A DNA stretch of 64,000 nucleotides, taken from Hydractinia symbiolongicarpus. Its lineage: Eukaryota; Cnidaria; Hydrozoa; Anthoathecata; Hydractiniidae. Under the pieces are notes generated by a model. The model saw only the letters and a program-made list of their open reading frames with translations. It made no database searches and was not told the DNA's origin. The stretch spans positions 16,742,001-16,806,000 of the forward strand of contig NC_079878.1 of assembly GCF_029227915.1 (NCBI RefSeq), read 5' to 3'. Positions 33,182 through 44,078 of the stretch are shown here, piece by piece (position 1 is the first letter of the stretch; each line of letters opens with the position of its first letter). The position numbers were made by a program, and so were the translations under genes.

Positions 33182-36030
33182 GGTGGTAGGGCTATAAAAA
33201 GCACTTTTTTTGGAAAGACCTATAAAAACATCATTTTGGTGTTTCGAAATGGTGGGGTAAATAATGCAGACAAATTTTCAGGAAAATTTTTTTTTATTAT
33301 TTTAAAGGTATTCCATAATGGCGGAAAAAATGACCTAAATATGACAAAATAAATGAAATGTTTGTGACAACATAACTAAAGTTACCAACAATATTAATAA
33401 AAAACCTTTGGCAGTCTTACAAAACATTATATTATACTTCATTTAACAGATGGAATTTTTATATATTCAAATATTTAAAAAAATATTGTGATTTGTCCTG
33501 ATTAAGTCAAATTACCAACTTTCAAGCACTAAACAACTTCACTCCTACAATAATAATTTCAGTTAAAAAAAGTTGTACAAAAGATCTATCTGTCAAATGA
33601 AGTACATAAGCATTGCAGACACACCCTGAAAATTTGAAGTCAAAAGCTTAATGCAATCTCAATTAATCATGTTTTGAATTTTCGGATTTAGTTGAAAAAC
33701 GCAATTGTTAGAATATCACAAAACAAAAATAAGTTTTATAAATATTACATGAAAAGTATATATTATGTTAATATGCACCAGCTTGATAAGAATCTATAGG
33801 CTCTTTTTCTTTCATATCATCTGTGTAACCTTTCTTCCTGGCTCTTAACCTCTTTCTTTGCTTTTTATCTTGGTCGGTTGATCTCCTATTCATACGAGCT
33901 ATGCGTGAATCATCTAACTTTTCTGCCATAATTTGGGAAATTGCGCCTTTTAAACCAAAATGACTCAAAACGTTCAGCAATCCTTTTTTACCATCATTGT
34001 AATGAATGACAGCAGAGTGAACACCCATTTCAATGGTTTCCCTGCCAACGAAAGTGGCTTTTGGTACACGAGACCATATAATACTGTTCAACGCCTCATT
34101 AGCATTTTGCGTTTTTCCATGCATGCATTTCTCTAATAATTCTTCGGACATAAGGGCTTTGAATATTGGTTGGAGCAAGTTTTTAATAAATACAGGTATA
34201 GTGTTGGAAGGTTTGTACCTTCTATCACCTTTTGACCAGTACTTACACCAGCTGCTATTATCACGGGGACAGAACTGGTGACATGTCGCAAAATCATCAA
34301 AATCTGTAAAATGAAAAAGTATGGCATAAACTGCTTTTTTCATTGCATACAAGTTTCCAATGTTATTTCTTATGGCCATGCCATAATAATTCTGCATTGA
34401 ATCAATGCATTTATTTGTTAACTTTCCTTTACCAGATAAAGGAGTTTTGGTACCCTTGTAAGATTTTACAAGGTTACGTAAACGTGTTCCAAGGCGTTTC
34501 TGAACATGTCCAACACATTCCAGTTTAATTGGTGTAATGCCATGATTCTCATAGGGATTTGACTTAACCACATCATTAAATGATGAAGTATCTCCATCCC
34601 CTAAATATTCCTTGTAAATTAAATTACGTGTGGCAATCGAACGATTAAATATGTCAATAGCACCCGCAGACTCCATTGCGCCTGATGATTTATCATGGTT
34701 TATCTGACAATTATGTTCAAGCTTCCAAATTTCATACTCAGGGGTGTCTTTTTTATTCTCCCACATTTTACATCCAAAGCAATGTCTTGATTTCACTTCA
34801 ATGTCTATACATTTGTCTCCAGAGATAGATGTTACAACCCCATGTAATGAGGAATGTCCTCTTTTTTGCCATGAGCCATCTATTGAAACGCGCGTACAAG
34901 ATATGTCATTGACAAAATCAATTTTTGGAACTTCTTTTGCTGCAGCTTCCATACTGCTTTCTGCTGCACTTTTATATGCAATCATTGCTTTTTTATTCAG
35001 CTGTTTAAACGGAAATGATGACAAACATTTGACATTCATGACTGATGAAAATGTCTCCATGGCTGAAAATCCACATCCTATTTCCCGAAATGCAATAACC
35101 GCTCTAGTGTTCACATCAAATGCTCTACGACCTTGAGTGTTTTTGTTTGTAGTGGTTTCAGGAGATGTATAAAATGACTTAATCCAGCCACACTGCAAGC
35201 AACTGATATTTAAGGAATGAGCAAAACCTCGTCGTTTTAATTTGTCATCAGAAATACTCACTTCACCAGCACAATTCGGACAGGCGAGTTCTCCACATAT
35301 ATTTTTGAGCACATTAAGATGAATGATAATAAATAAGTTATTATCAATATCTTCCAAAGACATATCAAAAGTTATTTTGTTACCATTATCACGCCTAGAT
35401 GCTGAAGATAACTTTCTTTCACTGGAACTGGAGTTAGAAGTTGAGCTTGAAGGTGTATAAACAACACCAGCAGCGATCACATTTGACACTTCAGAAGATA
35501 AAGTTTTTGGGACAAAACCGTTCCATTTTCTTTTTCTTTTTCGACTATAGTTCTGTTTATTGCTACTTTTAGTAATTTTGCTAGTATCCTGTTGGTTATC
35601 TGCATTATTTTTATCCATACTGACAACGTTATATAGTTTTTTCACAACACAATCTTCGGCAAAAAAAAGTAGCTAGCTAACTTCACTTTAAATGGGATTT
35701 GTGATTTTAAAATGTGGGTTTTAGACCGGCAAAATAATCAGAAAGCAAAGTAGATATGTCAATATCTCTTCCAGATCAGTGTCTCTAAATTTGGGGCAAT
35801 AAAGGGAGAGGTAAATTTGGGTAAAACTTCTTGATGTGGTAACTATGGGCGTTGCTAAGGAACTTTTTTGCTATAAACGAGTTTCTAAAGCCTCAAAAAG
35901 CACAAAATGTATCAGATTATCATTATTATTGATTGGTAATGGAAAGTAGATATATTAAATAGTCAGATTCAAAAAAGAAAAAAAAATGTAATTTTTAGCG
36001 TTTTAAGGTATTTTTTATAGCCCTACCACC
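33182..36030. mobile_element. TTAA-flanked element with Mutator-type transposase
   Basis: Perfect 19-bp inverted ends GGTGGTAGGGCTATAAAAA are flanked by TTAA at 33178-33181 and 36031-36034. No 8-9-bp duplication fits (left flank CTCTTTCTC, right flank AATTACGAC). The 2849-bp element carries one intact minus-strand ORF. It lies within Kolobok sequence, because Kolobok-specific sequence resumes on both sides. Confidence 0.85.
33768..35645 (-). CDS. Mutator-like transposase-domain protein (625 codons)
   Basis: The intact frame starts at ATG 35645; a second Met follows nine codons in (MDKNNADNQQ). It begins with a basic KRKRKWNG nuclear-signal-like patch. At residues ~115-155 a zinc-ribbon-like pair (CPNC, CLQCGW) follows. 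Then comes SIDGSWQKRGHSSLHGVVT (first catalytic Asp), a CFGCKMW motif, ECVGHVQKRLGTRLRNL (typical basic helix), a CHQFCPRDNSSWCKYW Cys cluster and THE-like NANEALNSIIW with the probable catalytic Glu. The tail is strongly basic. This matches the animal 'Mutator-like transposase domain' proteins. It is the longest intact ORF in the window and may be functional. Kolobok-like affinity is possible given the TTAA sites. Confidence 0.8.
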   Translation of the reverse strand: MKKLYNVVSMDKNNADNQQDTSKITKSSNKQNYSRKRKRKWNGFVPKTLSSEVSNVIAAGVVYTPSSSTSNSSSSERKLSSASRRDNGNKITFDMSLEDIDNNLFIIIHLNVLKNICGELACPNCAGEVSISDDKLKRRGFAHSLNISCLQCGWIKSFYTSPETTTNKNTQGRRAFDVNTRAVIAFREIGCGFSAMETFSSVMNVKCLSSFPFKQLNKKAMIAYKSAAESSMEAAAKEVPKIDFVNDISCTRVSIDGSWQKRGHSSLHGVVTSISGDKCIDIEVKSRHCFGCKMWENKKDTPEYEIWKLEHNCQINHDKSSGAMESAGAIDIFNRSIATRNLIYKEYLGDGDTSSFNDVVKSNPYENHGITPIKLECVGHVQKRLGTRLRNLVKSYKGTKTPLSGKGKLTNKCIDSMQNYYGMAIRNNIGNLYAMKKAVYAILFHFTDFDDFATCHQFCPRDNSSWCKYWSKGDRRYKPSNTIPVFIKNLLQPIFKALMSEELLEKCMHGKTQNANEALNSIIWSRVPKATFVGRETIEMGVHSAVIHYNDGKKGLLNVLSHFGLKGAISQIMAEKLDDSRIARMNRRSTDQDKKQRKRLRARKKGYTDDMKEKEPIDSYQAGAY

Positions 36031-36217
36031 TTAAAATTACGACCGCTATCTCGACCCCTTCGACAGTTAAAAAAAACTGGATCTAGCGCGGTTTATGACG
36101 TAAATGTGTTCAGAAAGCAATTTTCGCAAACAAAGCTACAAAGTACAGTCTCGTTTTATGTCTGAGTCGATTAGCTAGCAATACGTTTAATAACATCAAT
36201 TCTTACATAAATAAAAC

Positions 36218-36327
36218 ATGCCCAACTGTTCAGCATTCGGATGTACAAGCTGATCGTCACGTGAAAAAGACCTGAGCTTCCACAGAGTTCCTTCAGCGAA
36301 AAACAACAAAACCTTGCGCAAGAAATG
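36218..36327 (+). pseudogene. Kolobok transposase, first half of THAP zinc finger
   Basis: ATG 36218 opens MPNCSAFGCTS, the C-x4-C start of a THAP finger, then an in-frame TGA, then LSFHRVPSAKN and TLRKK. The IS3EU-like element interrupts the codon for the conserved Trp that follows. The second half is at 40151. The TGA at codon 12 shows decay independent of the insertion. Confidence 0.7.
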
Positions 36328-36606
36328 TACGATGGCACTGAAGGGTCACACTTCCATACAAAAAAATTGAGACTTCTATTCAAAAAATTTAGACTTCTGT
36401 TTAAAAAAACAAAAACTTTTATACAAATAATTGAAGTAACTATTATTGAAAAAAATGCAAACTTCTATTCATAATAATAAAAACTTTCATTGAAAAATTC
36501 AAAAAACTTCTGCAAAAAAAAATTGCGAACTTCTATACTTCTATAACTTTTTTTGAAAGGTTTTATCGGCTACCGTAAAATTAATGATACTAAATTATAA
36601 ACAAAC

Positions 36607-38487
36607 ATGGACGCCATGCTGGAGCAAATTGTACGCAGCCAGGTAGAATCGTACATGATGAATACTTTAAAGTCAACAGCAAGTAGTTATTGTAATGCAA
36701 ACAACCCCGATGACGGTTCTTCAAGTTCTTGGAGCACTAGTAGTGCTAACAAAAAACGGAAAACAGAAACTCGTCTTGGCAATTTATTGTCAAGAGTTCG
36801 TCAAAAGGCCTCATCATCCTCTTCAAAAAGTTACACACCTCGAAAGATCAAAAAAGTACAAGTGAAATGGGAGCGATATAATTCATCGAGAGAAGGATAC
36901 GAAATAGTAAAATAGAAAGATGGGGGTGGATATCGATTCATCAAGGTGGAAGTTGGAACATCATTGAATTTTGAAAATGACTGTAATAGTTACATGGAGG
37001 CAGAATCAGAGTGCATGAAGTCGTTATGTGGTCCAAATGGAGAAACATTAGATGAAGATGAAGACCTTTGGGCATACATTGAAAGGAAAGGTCTATTTTT
37101 ATCGAAGTGTTGGTTTGTTTTATCAACTAAATCTGTAGCATATGACCATGATAACGAGTATGAAGAAGCTGGTCAGGAAACTTTTAATAAACAAAATGAT
37201 TACGTTGAAACTTTCACTGAGAACTTTTGCCATGCAATAACAGAACCAAAGGAAATTAGCAGGCGACGTATATGTTCTGTTTGTAATTGCAGCTATATTG
37301 GAAACCAATGTATTATTTGCATCCAAAATAATGAGTATAGTGCTTCTTGTATTGCAGATAGCAACTGGAACTTGTTTGGCAATTTGTTTGAACCTTCTTG
37401 TGTTGATGATGACTATCAACTTTCAAATGAAAACGAAGAAGAAAGGCCATCTTTAAATCAATTGAGAGAAAGAAGGATTCACACTTTAGCTGGAGCTTCA
37501 ATAGCTATAGCAACCGCTGGGAACGAGCCTTCGAATTTGGATAATGCAAGCGCAAGAAGAAAATGGTGCAGGGTCAGGTGTTTCTCGGGATATTTATTCT
37601 TCATTCTGGAATGAAGTATACAATGCATACTTGTATGGCGAGCAAGAAAGAGTGCAACAAGCTCGGCATGATTTGTACAAACAAGAGTGGCGTGCAATTA
37701 GCATGATCATTTTAAAGAGGTATGTTGAGACTGGTTACTTTCCAATCAGTTTCAGTCGAGCATTTTTATCTTTTTGTTTTTCGGAGAAGTTCCAGAAGAG
37801 CTGCTGATATCTTCATTCCTGAAATACTTGTCATCAGATGAAAGTCAGTTGGTGACAAAAGCCATTGGTAAAAACGAAGGTGAGAATGTTATTCACAGTG
37901 ATGAATTTGCTGAAATTTTGGAACAATTCAAATGTAAAACTATAGTAACAGAATCAAATGTGAAATCAGTTATCATTGAATTAGCTCGCCAGCAACTTGT
38001 ACAGAAAAGTCACGTTATAGCCTCATGTTGGGAAGTTGCCTTTTCAGAGCTTAAAAAGAAGCCAGAATTTTCATCCATGGAGAATATTGTGAAGTTTTAT
38101 GAAAGATTGGAACCAACCACAAAAAAGGTTGTAGCCTTGTTCAAAAATGTCCATACGAGTAGCAGTGCTGAACAAGACTCATTCAATTATTTAAAGCGGT
38201 ATGTGAGAGGTTTGGAAACCATTATGTTGAAAAAATTTATGAAGTTCATAACAGGCTCAGATAACATGGTTGTTGATACAGTAGAAATAATTTTCCCGCG
38301 ACCGGAATCGAATTTTAGTCGTAGACCAGTAGCTCACACATGCACACCAAGCTTAGAACTTCCTTCAACTTATAATAATTATTGCGAACCCGTGAAGAAT
38401 TCAGCAATATATTGCAGTCATCTGAATGGGAGCTGGACATCATTTAAACTGATTTTGGATCCTTTTTTGTTTTGTTGTTATGTTTGA
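36607..38487 (+). pseudogene. Transposon-borne HECT-like protein, broken frame
   Basis: The start is ATG 36607. A serine-rich basic N-terminus (KKRKTETRLGNLLSRVRQK) is cut by a TAG at 36913-36915. It is followed by an acidic middle with a Cys cluster (CSVCNCSYIGNQCIIC, about 37275-37320). Shifts near 37545 and 37780 separate GVSRDIYSSFWNEVYNAYLY, PISFSRAFLSFC and KYLSSDESQLV. The last frame has KKFMKFITGSDNMV then RRPVAHTCTPSLELPSTY. The HTC with following LxLPxY is the HECT ligase active-site signature, so the catalytic Cys is kept (about 38338-38345). Other breaks probably inactivate it, unless some are introns. Confidence 0.65.
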
Positions 38488-38721
38488 ACTGACAGACAAT
38501 AGAGTTTCCAGTATTCTGTTTTGTTAAAACTTTTTTTATACAATTTTTAAGAGGGTTTTTAGGTCCAATAAAAAATTATTAGTTTTTTTTTATCAATTGT
38601 ATAAATATCTGGGAAAATTGAAGAATGCCTGAAAATTATGAAGGGGTCTGTTCATTCTTCGATATTAAACACGTAATACTAAATTTGGATTAAAAAAAGA
38701 GTTTAAACAGTTAACTATGTT

Positions 38722-39876
38722 CTATGAATACTGTTCGATCTTTGATAGCAAGTACATGTACAGACGTAACGCATCTGAAACAACATTAGGAAAGTCCCAT
38801 CCATTTTGCTGCATCAAAGTTTGTGCGAACTCCTTAAACTGGGGGGAAACATCTTCAACTGTGTTGTGGGTAACGCATGGATAAAATTGTTCAATTTCAT
38901 CAGCATCTACGTTTATTAGGCAATCAGTGGAATGATACAAATGTAGCAAGTAATACATTACATCCGGTCTTCCACGAGGGCCAGAGTTCCTACTCTTAGA
39001 AATAATGTGTGAATTCCACTCATCCCGAACAGTCTGTAACTCCTTGCGGATTAACTTCATAAGGCAAAAACGTATGCAATCGACTAACACAGGATCCGAA
39101 CTCGTAAAAACATTTAAGTCGGTCATATCTCTGAAAAATGATTTCCACCAACCAATGTGATCACGCTGTAAGGTAGACCAGTAGGACTCAATTCTTTGAT
39201 TTTCCGGGGAAGAGATAATACTAAAAGAACCCAAGCTGTTTTGACTGTCAGTTGAACTATGTAAATAAACATGAATTGGCTCAATCAAAGAATGTTCGGT
39301 ACCGTCACCTGCCTTGATTTGACTGGGTATGCGTCCCAATTTCTTGATCGCGTCTAAATAAAATTTTGCTACGATTTCCGAGAGTTTATTGGAGGATCCC
39401 ACTTCAAGCCAGATTAATTTTCTCGAGAAGCCATCAATACAACCGTGGATCGAAAAACCAAAGGGTTTCAATTTGTCATGACCGTCAATGTGCCATGCGT
39501 AATTAGGCCCTCGCGAAACATATTTGCGTCTGTGAAGTCGTCTGTTTTTTCGAAGAATTACTCCTTCGGGGTTTAACGATTTTATTATAAATCTTACGTC
39601 TTCGTGACGACAAATAATTGACCTAGACATCATTGCTGCTCGCTTTCTACGATAACCTAAGATGTAACCACTACCATTCATCTCCTGCTGGATTGCTTGA
39701 ACAAGTTCCTGATTTGAATTACGATTTCCCTCTACAGCTCTACGTTTCAAGCCATGCTGTCTGAGTCTTCGTTTATGAGTCGATAAACTAATTTCAATCC
39801 CATGAACATGTTTCAATAACCCAATTATTTCAGAATATAAAAAGCCTTTTACAAAATAGTCTCGGATTACATCCAT
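38722..39876 (-). CDS. DDE integrase/transposase of the IS3EU-like element
   Basis: An intact 384-codon frame starts at ATG 39876. Residues ~1-60 look like helix-turn-helix (GLLKHVHGIEISLSTHKRRL). ILGYRRKRAAMMSRSI then resembles the HTH_21 segment of IS3 OrfB proteins. The rve core has NYAWHIDGHDKLKPFGFSIH (first Asp), QIKAGDGTEHSLIE (second Asp) and SPENQRIESYWSTLQRD (Glu). All three acidic residues are present. The gene converges with the HECT-like gene. It looks potentially functional. Confidence 0.8.
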   Translation of the reverse strand: MDVIRDYFVKGFLYSEIIGLLKHVHGIEISLSTHKRRLRQHGLKRRAVEGNRNSNQELVQAIQQEMNGSGYILGYRRKRAAMMSRSIICRHEDVRFIIKSLNPEGVILRKNRRLHRRKYVSRGPNYAWHIDGHDKLKPFGFSIHGCIDGFSRKLIWLEVGSSNKLSEIVAKFYLDAIKKLGRIPSQIKAGDGTEHSLIEPIHVYLHSSTDSQNSLGSFSIISSPENQRIESYWSTLQRDHIGWWKSFFRDMTDLNVFTSSDPVLVDCIRFCLMKLIRKELQTVRDEWNSHIISKSRNSGPRGRPDVMYYLLHLYHSTDCLINVDADEIEQFYPCVTHNTVEDVSPQFKEFAQTLMQQNGWDFPNVVSDALRLYMYLLSKIEQYS

Positions 39877-40150
39877 CCTTCCTCTTCAGCTCTTCCTCAG
39901 ATCATCTCTATTTGGCTTGATCAAGAATTTTCAAGTTTTAAAAACTGTGGAGAGTTTCAAATATTTATGAAAAAAATAAAATGTGTTATAAAAGTTTCAA
40001 AAACAATTTGTAGAAGTTTCAAAAATTTTTGTAGAAGTTCCAAAAACGTTTCTAAAACCTTGAAACCTCTAAAACCTTGTTTCAGTTTTTTGTATAGAAG
40101 TTTCAATTTTTTAAATGGAAGTGTGACCCTTCAGTGCCATCTTAGAAATG

Positions 40151-42508
40151 GTTGCAAAACATACGTGATGGAGACTTGCGAAAAGATTCAAGCTTTTTTA
40201 TTTGCTCAAAGCATTTTAAATCAGAGTGTTTCCAGAGAGACCTGCAAATAAGGAAATCATCCATAATATTTTTCACACTTTTTGATTCATTATTTGCTGA
40301 ACAAATTTTGTTAAAACAAGGAATAATTCTTATTGCATTTTAGACGGGGGTTATATTTAAATATTATTTTGCGTTTTAGGCGGAACTACTTGGTACCACC
40401 CCGCGTAGAAGATTGTTGTCAGATACTGTACAGTCTTTATATTCACGTCAGAATGTAAAAAACAAAAACACACAGAAGAAAGGATAAAATCACGGGAGAA
40501 AAAACAGGTAAATATAAAATAAAAGCCAAACAAGTCCTGGGGACGAGGTTGAAAAACACTCATAAAAAAGATAAATGTTGTATTTTGTCAAACTTGTTTC
40601 CACAGCCTTTTCATTATTTAGGCGGTAGAGTTAGTACTCGAAGACACATTTTCCGAAGCAAACGTGTCTTCAGACAGATATCAACATTTTGCTGCTCAAG
40701 TTGCACCTGATGTTGTGGATAAAGGTGTCAATGCTGTTGCTAGTACGCAGTCGAAGAAAACTCAATACTGTTTTCAAGGTATCTCAACAGTAGAAGTAAA
40801 CGACTTGCAAGCACACAAGAAACCGCTGCTTGTAAAAGTCCCCGGGAAGAAGTCTGTTAAGAACAAGAGTTGCAACACCATGATGTCATTTCCACCCCAT
40901 GTGACAGTTGAAATGCATACTGTGTTGTTTAAAAAAAGCAACGTGGAAAACAATGACGACGACCCAGCTGCATCCGTGTACAATGATGACCAAGATTCTT
41001 TGTTTCACCTGGATAGCGTGACGGAGAGTAAAAGTGATGATGGTGATGAAAATGATTCTGGGAAACTCACTGGTGACTACAAATCAAGTAACTTTATTGT
41101 ACATTGGTCTTGCATACTTTCACTACTGCGCTGTTTCACATGGATGAAAGCGGTAAGCATTTCCAACTCCATAATCATTGGGACACAGCTGATCTTACAT
41201 ATGATATGCTCAGCTGGCCACACTCACAAGTGGTGCTCGCAACCTTTTATTCGGCGACAACCTATGGAAATTTACTCGTGTCAGCAGCTATATTATTTAC
41301 AGGCAATACTTACCAGCGAATTAAGGAATTTATGGTAATTTCCAAGATAAAGTTTATTTCAAAAGTCGCATTTTATCGATTCCAAAAACATTTTCTTTTT
41401 TCGCCTGTCCATAAAGTGTACACATTACACAGGGAACTTCGTTTTCAAAGCTGTCTTGATGCTTAGGATAAACTTGATTTGATAGGCGACGGAAGATGTA
41501 TTCACCGGGTTATAAGGCGAAGTACGGTACATACACCCTTATGAGTTTGGAATCTGGAGAAATTTTGGCTTTCCATGTGATCCTTGTGGGAGAAGTGGAA
41601 AATTCATCGCGGATGGAAAAAGCTGGGATGATTAAAGTACTAGAGCGTGTCGGTAATGCTGGAATATCCATTAACAGCCTCACAACCGATTGACATATTC
41701 AAATAAGGAAATACTTAAAAGAGGAGCGGAATGACATTAATCATCAATTTGATATATGGCACATTAGTAAGAGCATAAAAAAGAAATTAGTGAAGCTCAG
41801 CGGGAAAAAAGTGCCCGTGATTTACAACCCTGGATAAAGTCTGTTATCAATCACTTTTGGTGGTGCTGTGCATCATGCGAGGGTAATCCAACAATTTTAA
41901 AAGAAAAGTGGTTCAGTCTTTTACATCATGTGAGTAATAGACATCACTGGGAAGGAAACACTTATTACAAGAAGTGTGTCCACGCCAAACTCAGTGAAGA
42001 CGACAGCCAAATTAAAAAATGGCTTCGAGAGGGTTCTACTGCTTTCGTAGCGCGGGAGAAAGTTGTGCGAGACAAACTATTGGTACGAGATTTGAAGTAC
42101 CTAGTTGGATTTAAACATACTGGCAGTTTAGAGGTATATCATGCCCTTTATAACAAATACTGCCCCAAACGGCATTTTAGCTACAGTGGTATGGTCGCGC
42201 GTTCTCAGTTAGCAGTGTTAGATCACAATGCTGGCACAAGCTTAAAGCACGCTCAAACGAAAGATGGCAAATTGCGGTTTAAACACCAATACTCAAAGGT
42301 TTCTGGCGCCTGGGTAGTAAAAAAAATTTCGACAAAAAAAGATAAGAGCTATACAGAAGATTTGGTAGAGGAAGTCGAGTATTTAGTGTCTTCTCAAGAA
42401 GAATGTGCTGTTCCAGATCTTAGCAACGTACCAAAATACATCGCACCTGTACAACGCCCAGAAAAAGCAGAAACTGTATGCAACACAAAAACAAGATTCT
42501 TGTTTTGA
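40151..42508 (+). pseudogene. Kolobok THAP transposase, remainder
   Basis: The THAP second half begins right at the insertion (WLQNIRDGDL, then FFICSKHFKSECF with C-x2-H). Likely spliced pieces follow (around 40378 and 40623, each after TTTAG). The catalytic part reads NLLVSAAILFTGNTYQRIKE, MYSPGYKAKYGTYTLM after a DGR motif (first Asp), EVENSSRMEKAGMIK and SINSLTTD (second Asp, then TGA at 41691-41693). It continues with FDIWHISKSIKKKL and NRHHWEGNTYYKKCVHAKLS (Glu), then GSLEVYHALYNKYCPKRHF. At least two stops and shifts remain. Domain order fits Kolobok transposases. Confidence 0.75.
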
Positions 42509-42786
42509 ATTGATTTTTTATTGTAAAACGTTTTTCTTCTTGTTAGTTATACACCTCAATGGTTGTCATCAACACTGGTTTATAAAGCCAATTCATTCTG
42601 AAATCGTCCGACTCTGTGATTCACTCGTTCTCTAAATAAGAAATAAAAATTAAACAAGAAGCCCTGGGGGCTCTAAGAATTTCCGCTCGCTACCAAAATA
42701 TTTGATGACAACCTGCTAATTCGTTGTTATCGTGCCAAACATTCGAAGAGGTTTGGTGCTTGAAGCTCTGAAGATAAAACACACAA

Positions 42787-42965
42787 GTGACATTACATCT
42801 TACAACAAACGCAAACAGAACGAAACGTGTCATAATAAACTCACACTTTAAAAGAAATTGCGAACAAAAATTATAGTGACATTACATCTTACAACAAACG
42901 CAAACAGAACGAAACGTGTCATAATAAACTCACACTTTAAAAGAAATTGCGAACAAAAATTATAG
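42787..42965. repeat. Two perfect tandem copies of an 89-bp unit
   Basis: The unit starting GTGACATTACATCTTACAAC at 42787 repeats at 42876 with no visible difference, implying recent duplication inside the Kolobok element. Confidence 0.9.
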
Positions 42966-43017
42966 CCTATCATTTATGGTTGAAAGTCTTCCGATTGAAA
43001 CGTTTATGGTCTTAAAC

Positions 43018-43280
43018 GGCATTTAGTTGACAAAAAAACAAAATTTTGATGCCACCATCATGTTCAGCATACTTATTTTGTTAAATGTGCCAGATATTGT
43101 GGAAAATAAAGTAGTTTTAATTTTTGGACCAATTTTGGCCTAAAATGACATTTAAGGGGCCAAAAAATCGAAATTTTGATGTCACCATCATGTTCAGTAT
43201 ACTTTTTTTGTTAACTGTGCCAAATATTGTGGAAAATAAAGTAGTTTTAATTTTTGAACCAATTTTGGCGAAAAATGACA
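43018..43280. repeat. Two diverged tandem copies of a ~128-bp unit
   Basis: The unit contains CACCATCATGTTCAG and TGTGGAAAATAAAGTAGTTT. The copies begin near 43018 and 43146 and differ at several positions. It is subterminal to the Kolobok right end; many transposons carry such repeats as transposase binding regions, but that is inference. Confidence 0.85.
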
Positions 43281-44078
43281 TTTAGGTAACAAAAAATCAG
43301 AGGAACGTGAAATCCCAGGGTCGATTTTTTCTCAAAAAATGCTCCAAAAGAAAAAACGACGGTTTTAAAGAATTTCCTACGCCTTCGGGCGCGGAAATTC
43401 AATAAATAACCCCCCGACAGATCTCACAATAAGTCATATATGTTTATTCCGAATATGCGCTTAAGTGATGGAACACAATACAAAAAACCCAAATTAGACT
43501 GTCGTAACAACACGAGCAGTTTTAAAAAGTTTAGAAAAATATTTAGCAGTGAAAAAACTTTAGAGCAAAAAAAGAGAGCTTAAGAAAATATATTTTCGAA
43601 AAGATATTATTTTTTGCTTAATTAAATTTGGTTTATTTTACCTTGGAAAATTACTCCAGTGTTGCTGTAACAAAACTTTCCGTTTGTTTGCATGCCTTGG
43701 CATAACCAACAAATTCAAGAGTTCTTGTCGCTGTTGTCACACATAATAATTCCAGGTATGTTTTAAAATATTTTAAACTACGTATGATACTTTGAAGAAA
43801 TAATAAATGTCAGTAGAAATTTATTCTAGTACGCTTTTCTATACGCGACCTCAAATTATTGTTTCTGAACACATTTACGTCATTTTTGTTGTTCGATCCC
43901 AGACCGGTACAAAACGCGCTGCGCAAAAAAATGGCAATTCTCGGAGGCGAAACAGCAGCTAGTTCACAAAGAAAACACAACATTCAGGAACTAATATAGG
44001 AACTATATATTTTCATGATTTTATGGACTAGTTGAATGAAATATCAAATAATAATTTTTGGGTTAACTTCCCCTTTAA

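Larger units (their letters stand above)
36328..40144. mobile_element. IS3EU-like transposon inserted in the THAP exon
   Basis: The flanking GAAATG (36322-36327, 40145-40150) is a 6-bp duplication. Ends are TACGATGGC/TAAGATGGC continuing as ACTGAAGGGTCACACTTCCA in inverted orientation, about 30 bp with one mismatch. AAACTTCTAT-type subrepeats lie inside both ends. Two convergent genes, a HECT-like protein (+) and a DDE integrase (-), fill the 3.8 kb. Six-bp duplications and an rve-type transposase are what is known of IS3EU; the name is given on that basis. Confidence 0.75.
33054..44074. mobile_element. Kolobok (T2-type) DNA transposon carrying two nested elements
   Basis: Ends are inverted repeats: AGGCGAAGTTAACCCAAAAA at left, and AGGGGAAGTTAACCCAAAAA read inward from the right. 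They share about 41 bp with two differences. TTAA at 33050-33053 and 44075-44078 is the target duplication, and TTAAAGGGG-type ends recall Xenopus T2/Kolobok. Subterminal TGACGTAAATGTGTTCAGAA also occurs inverted (36096-36116; 43862-43883). Inside lies a THAP-domain transposase in pieces. Two other elements (33182-36030, 36328-40144) occupy 6.7 kb, so the original was about 4.35 kb. Confidence 0.85.

Noticed and set aside
42787-43280. Tandem units as a CRISPR array
   Set aside because: Two copies only, no repeat-spacer alternation, eukaryotic transposon context.
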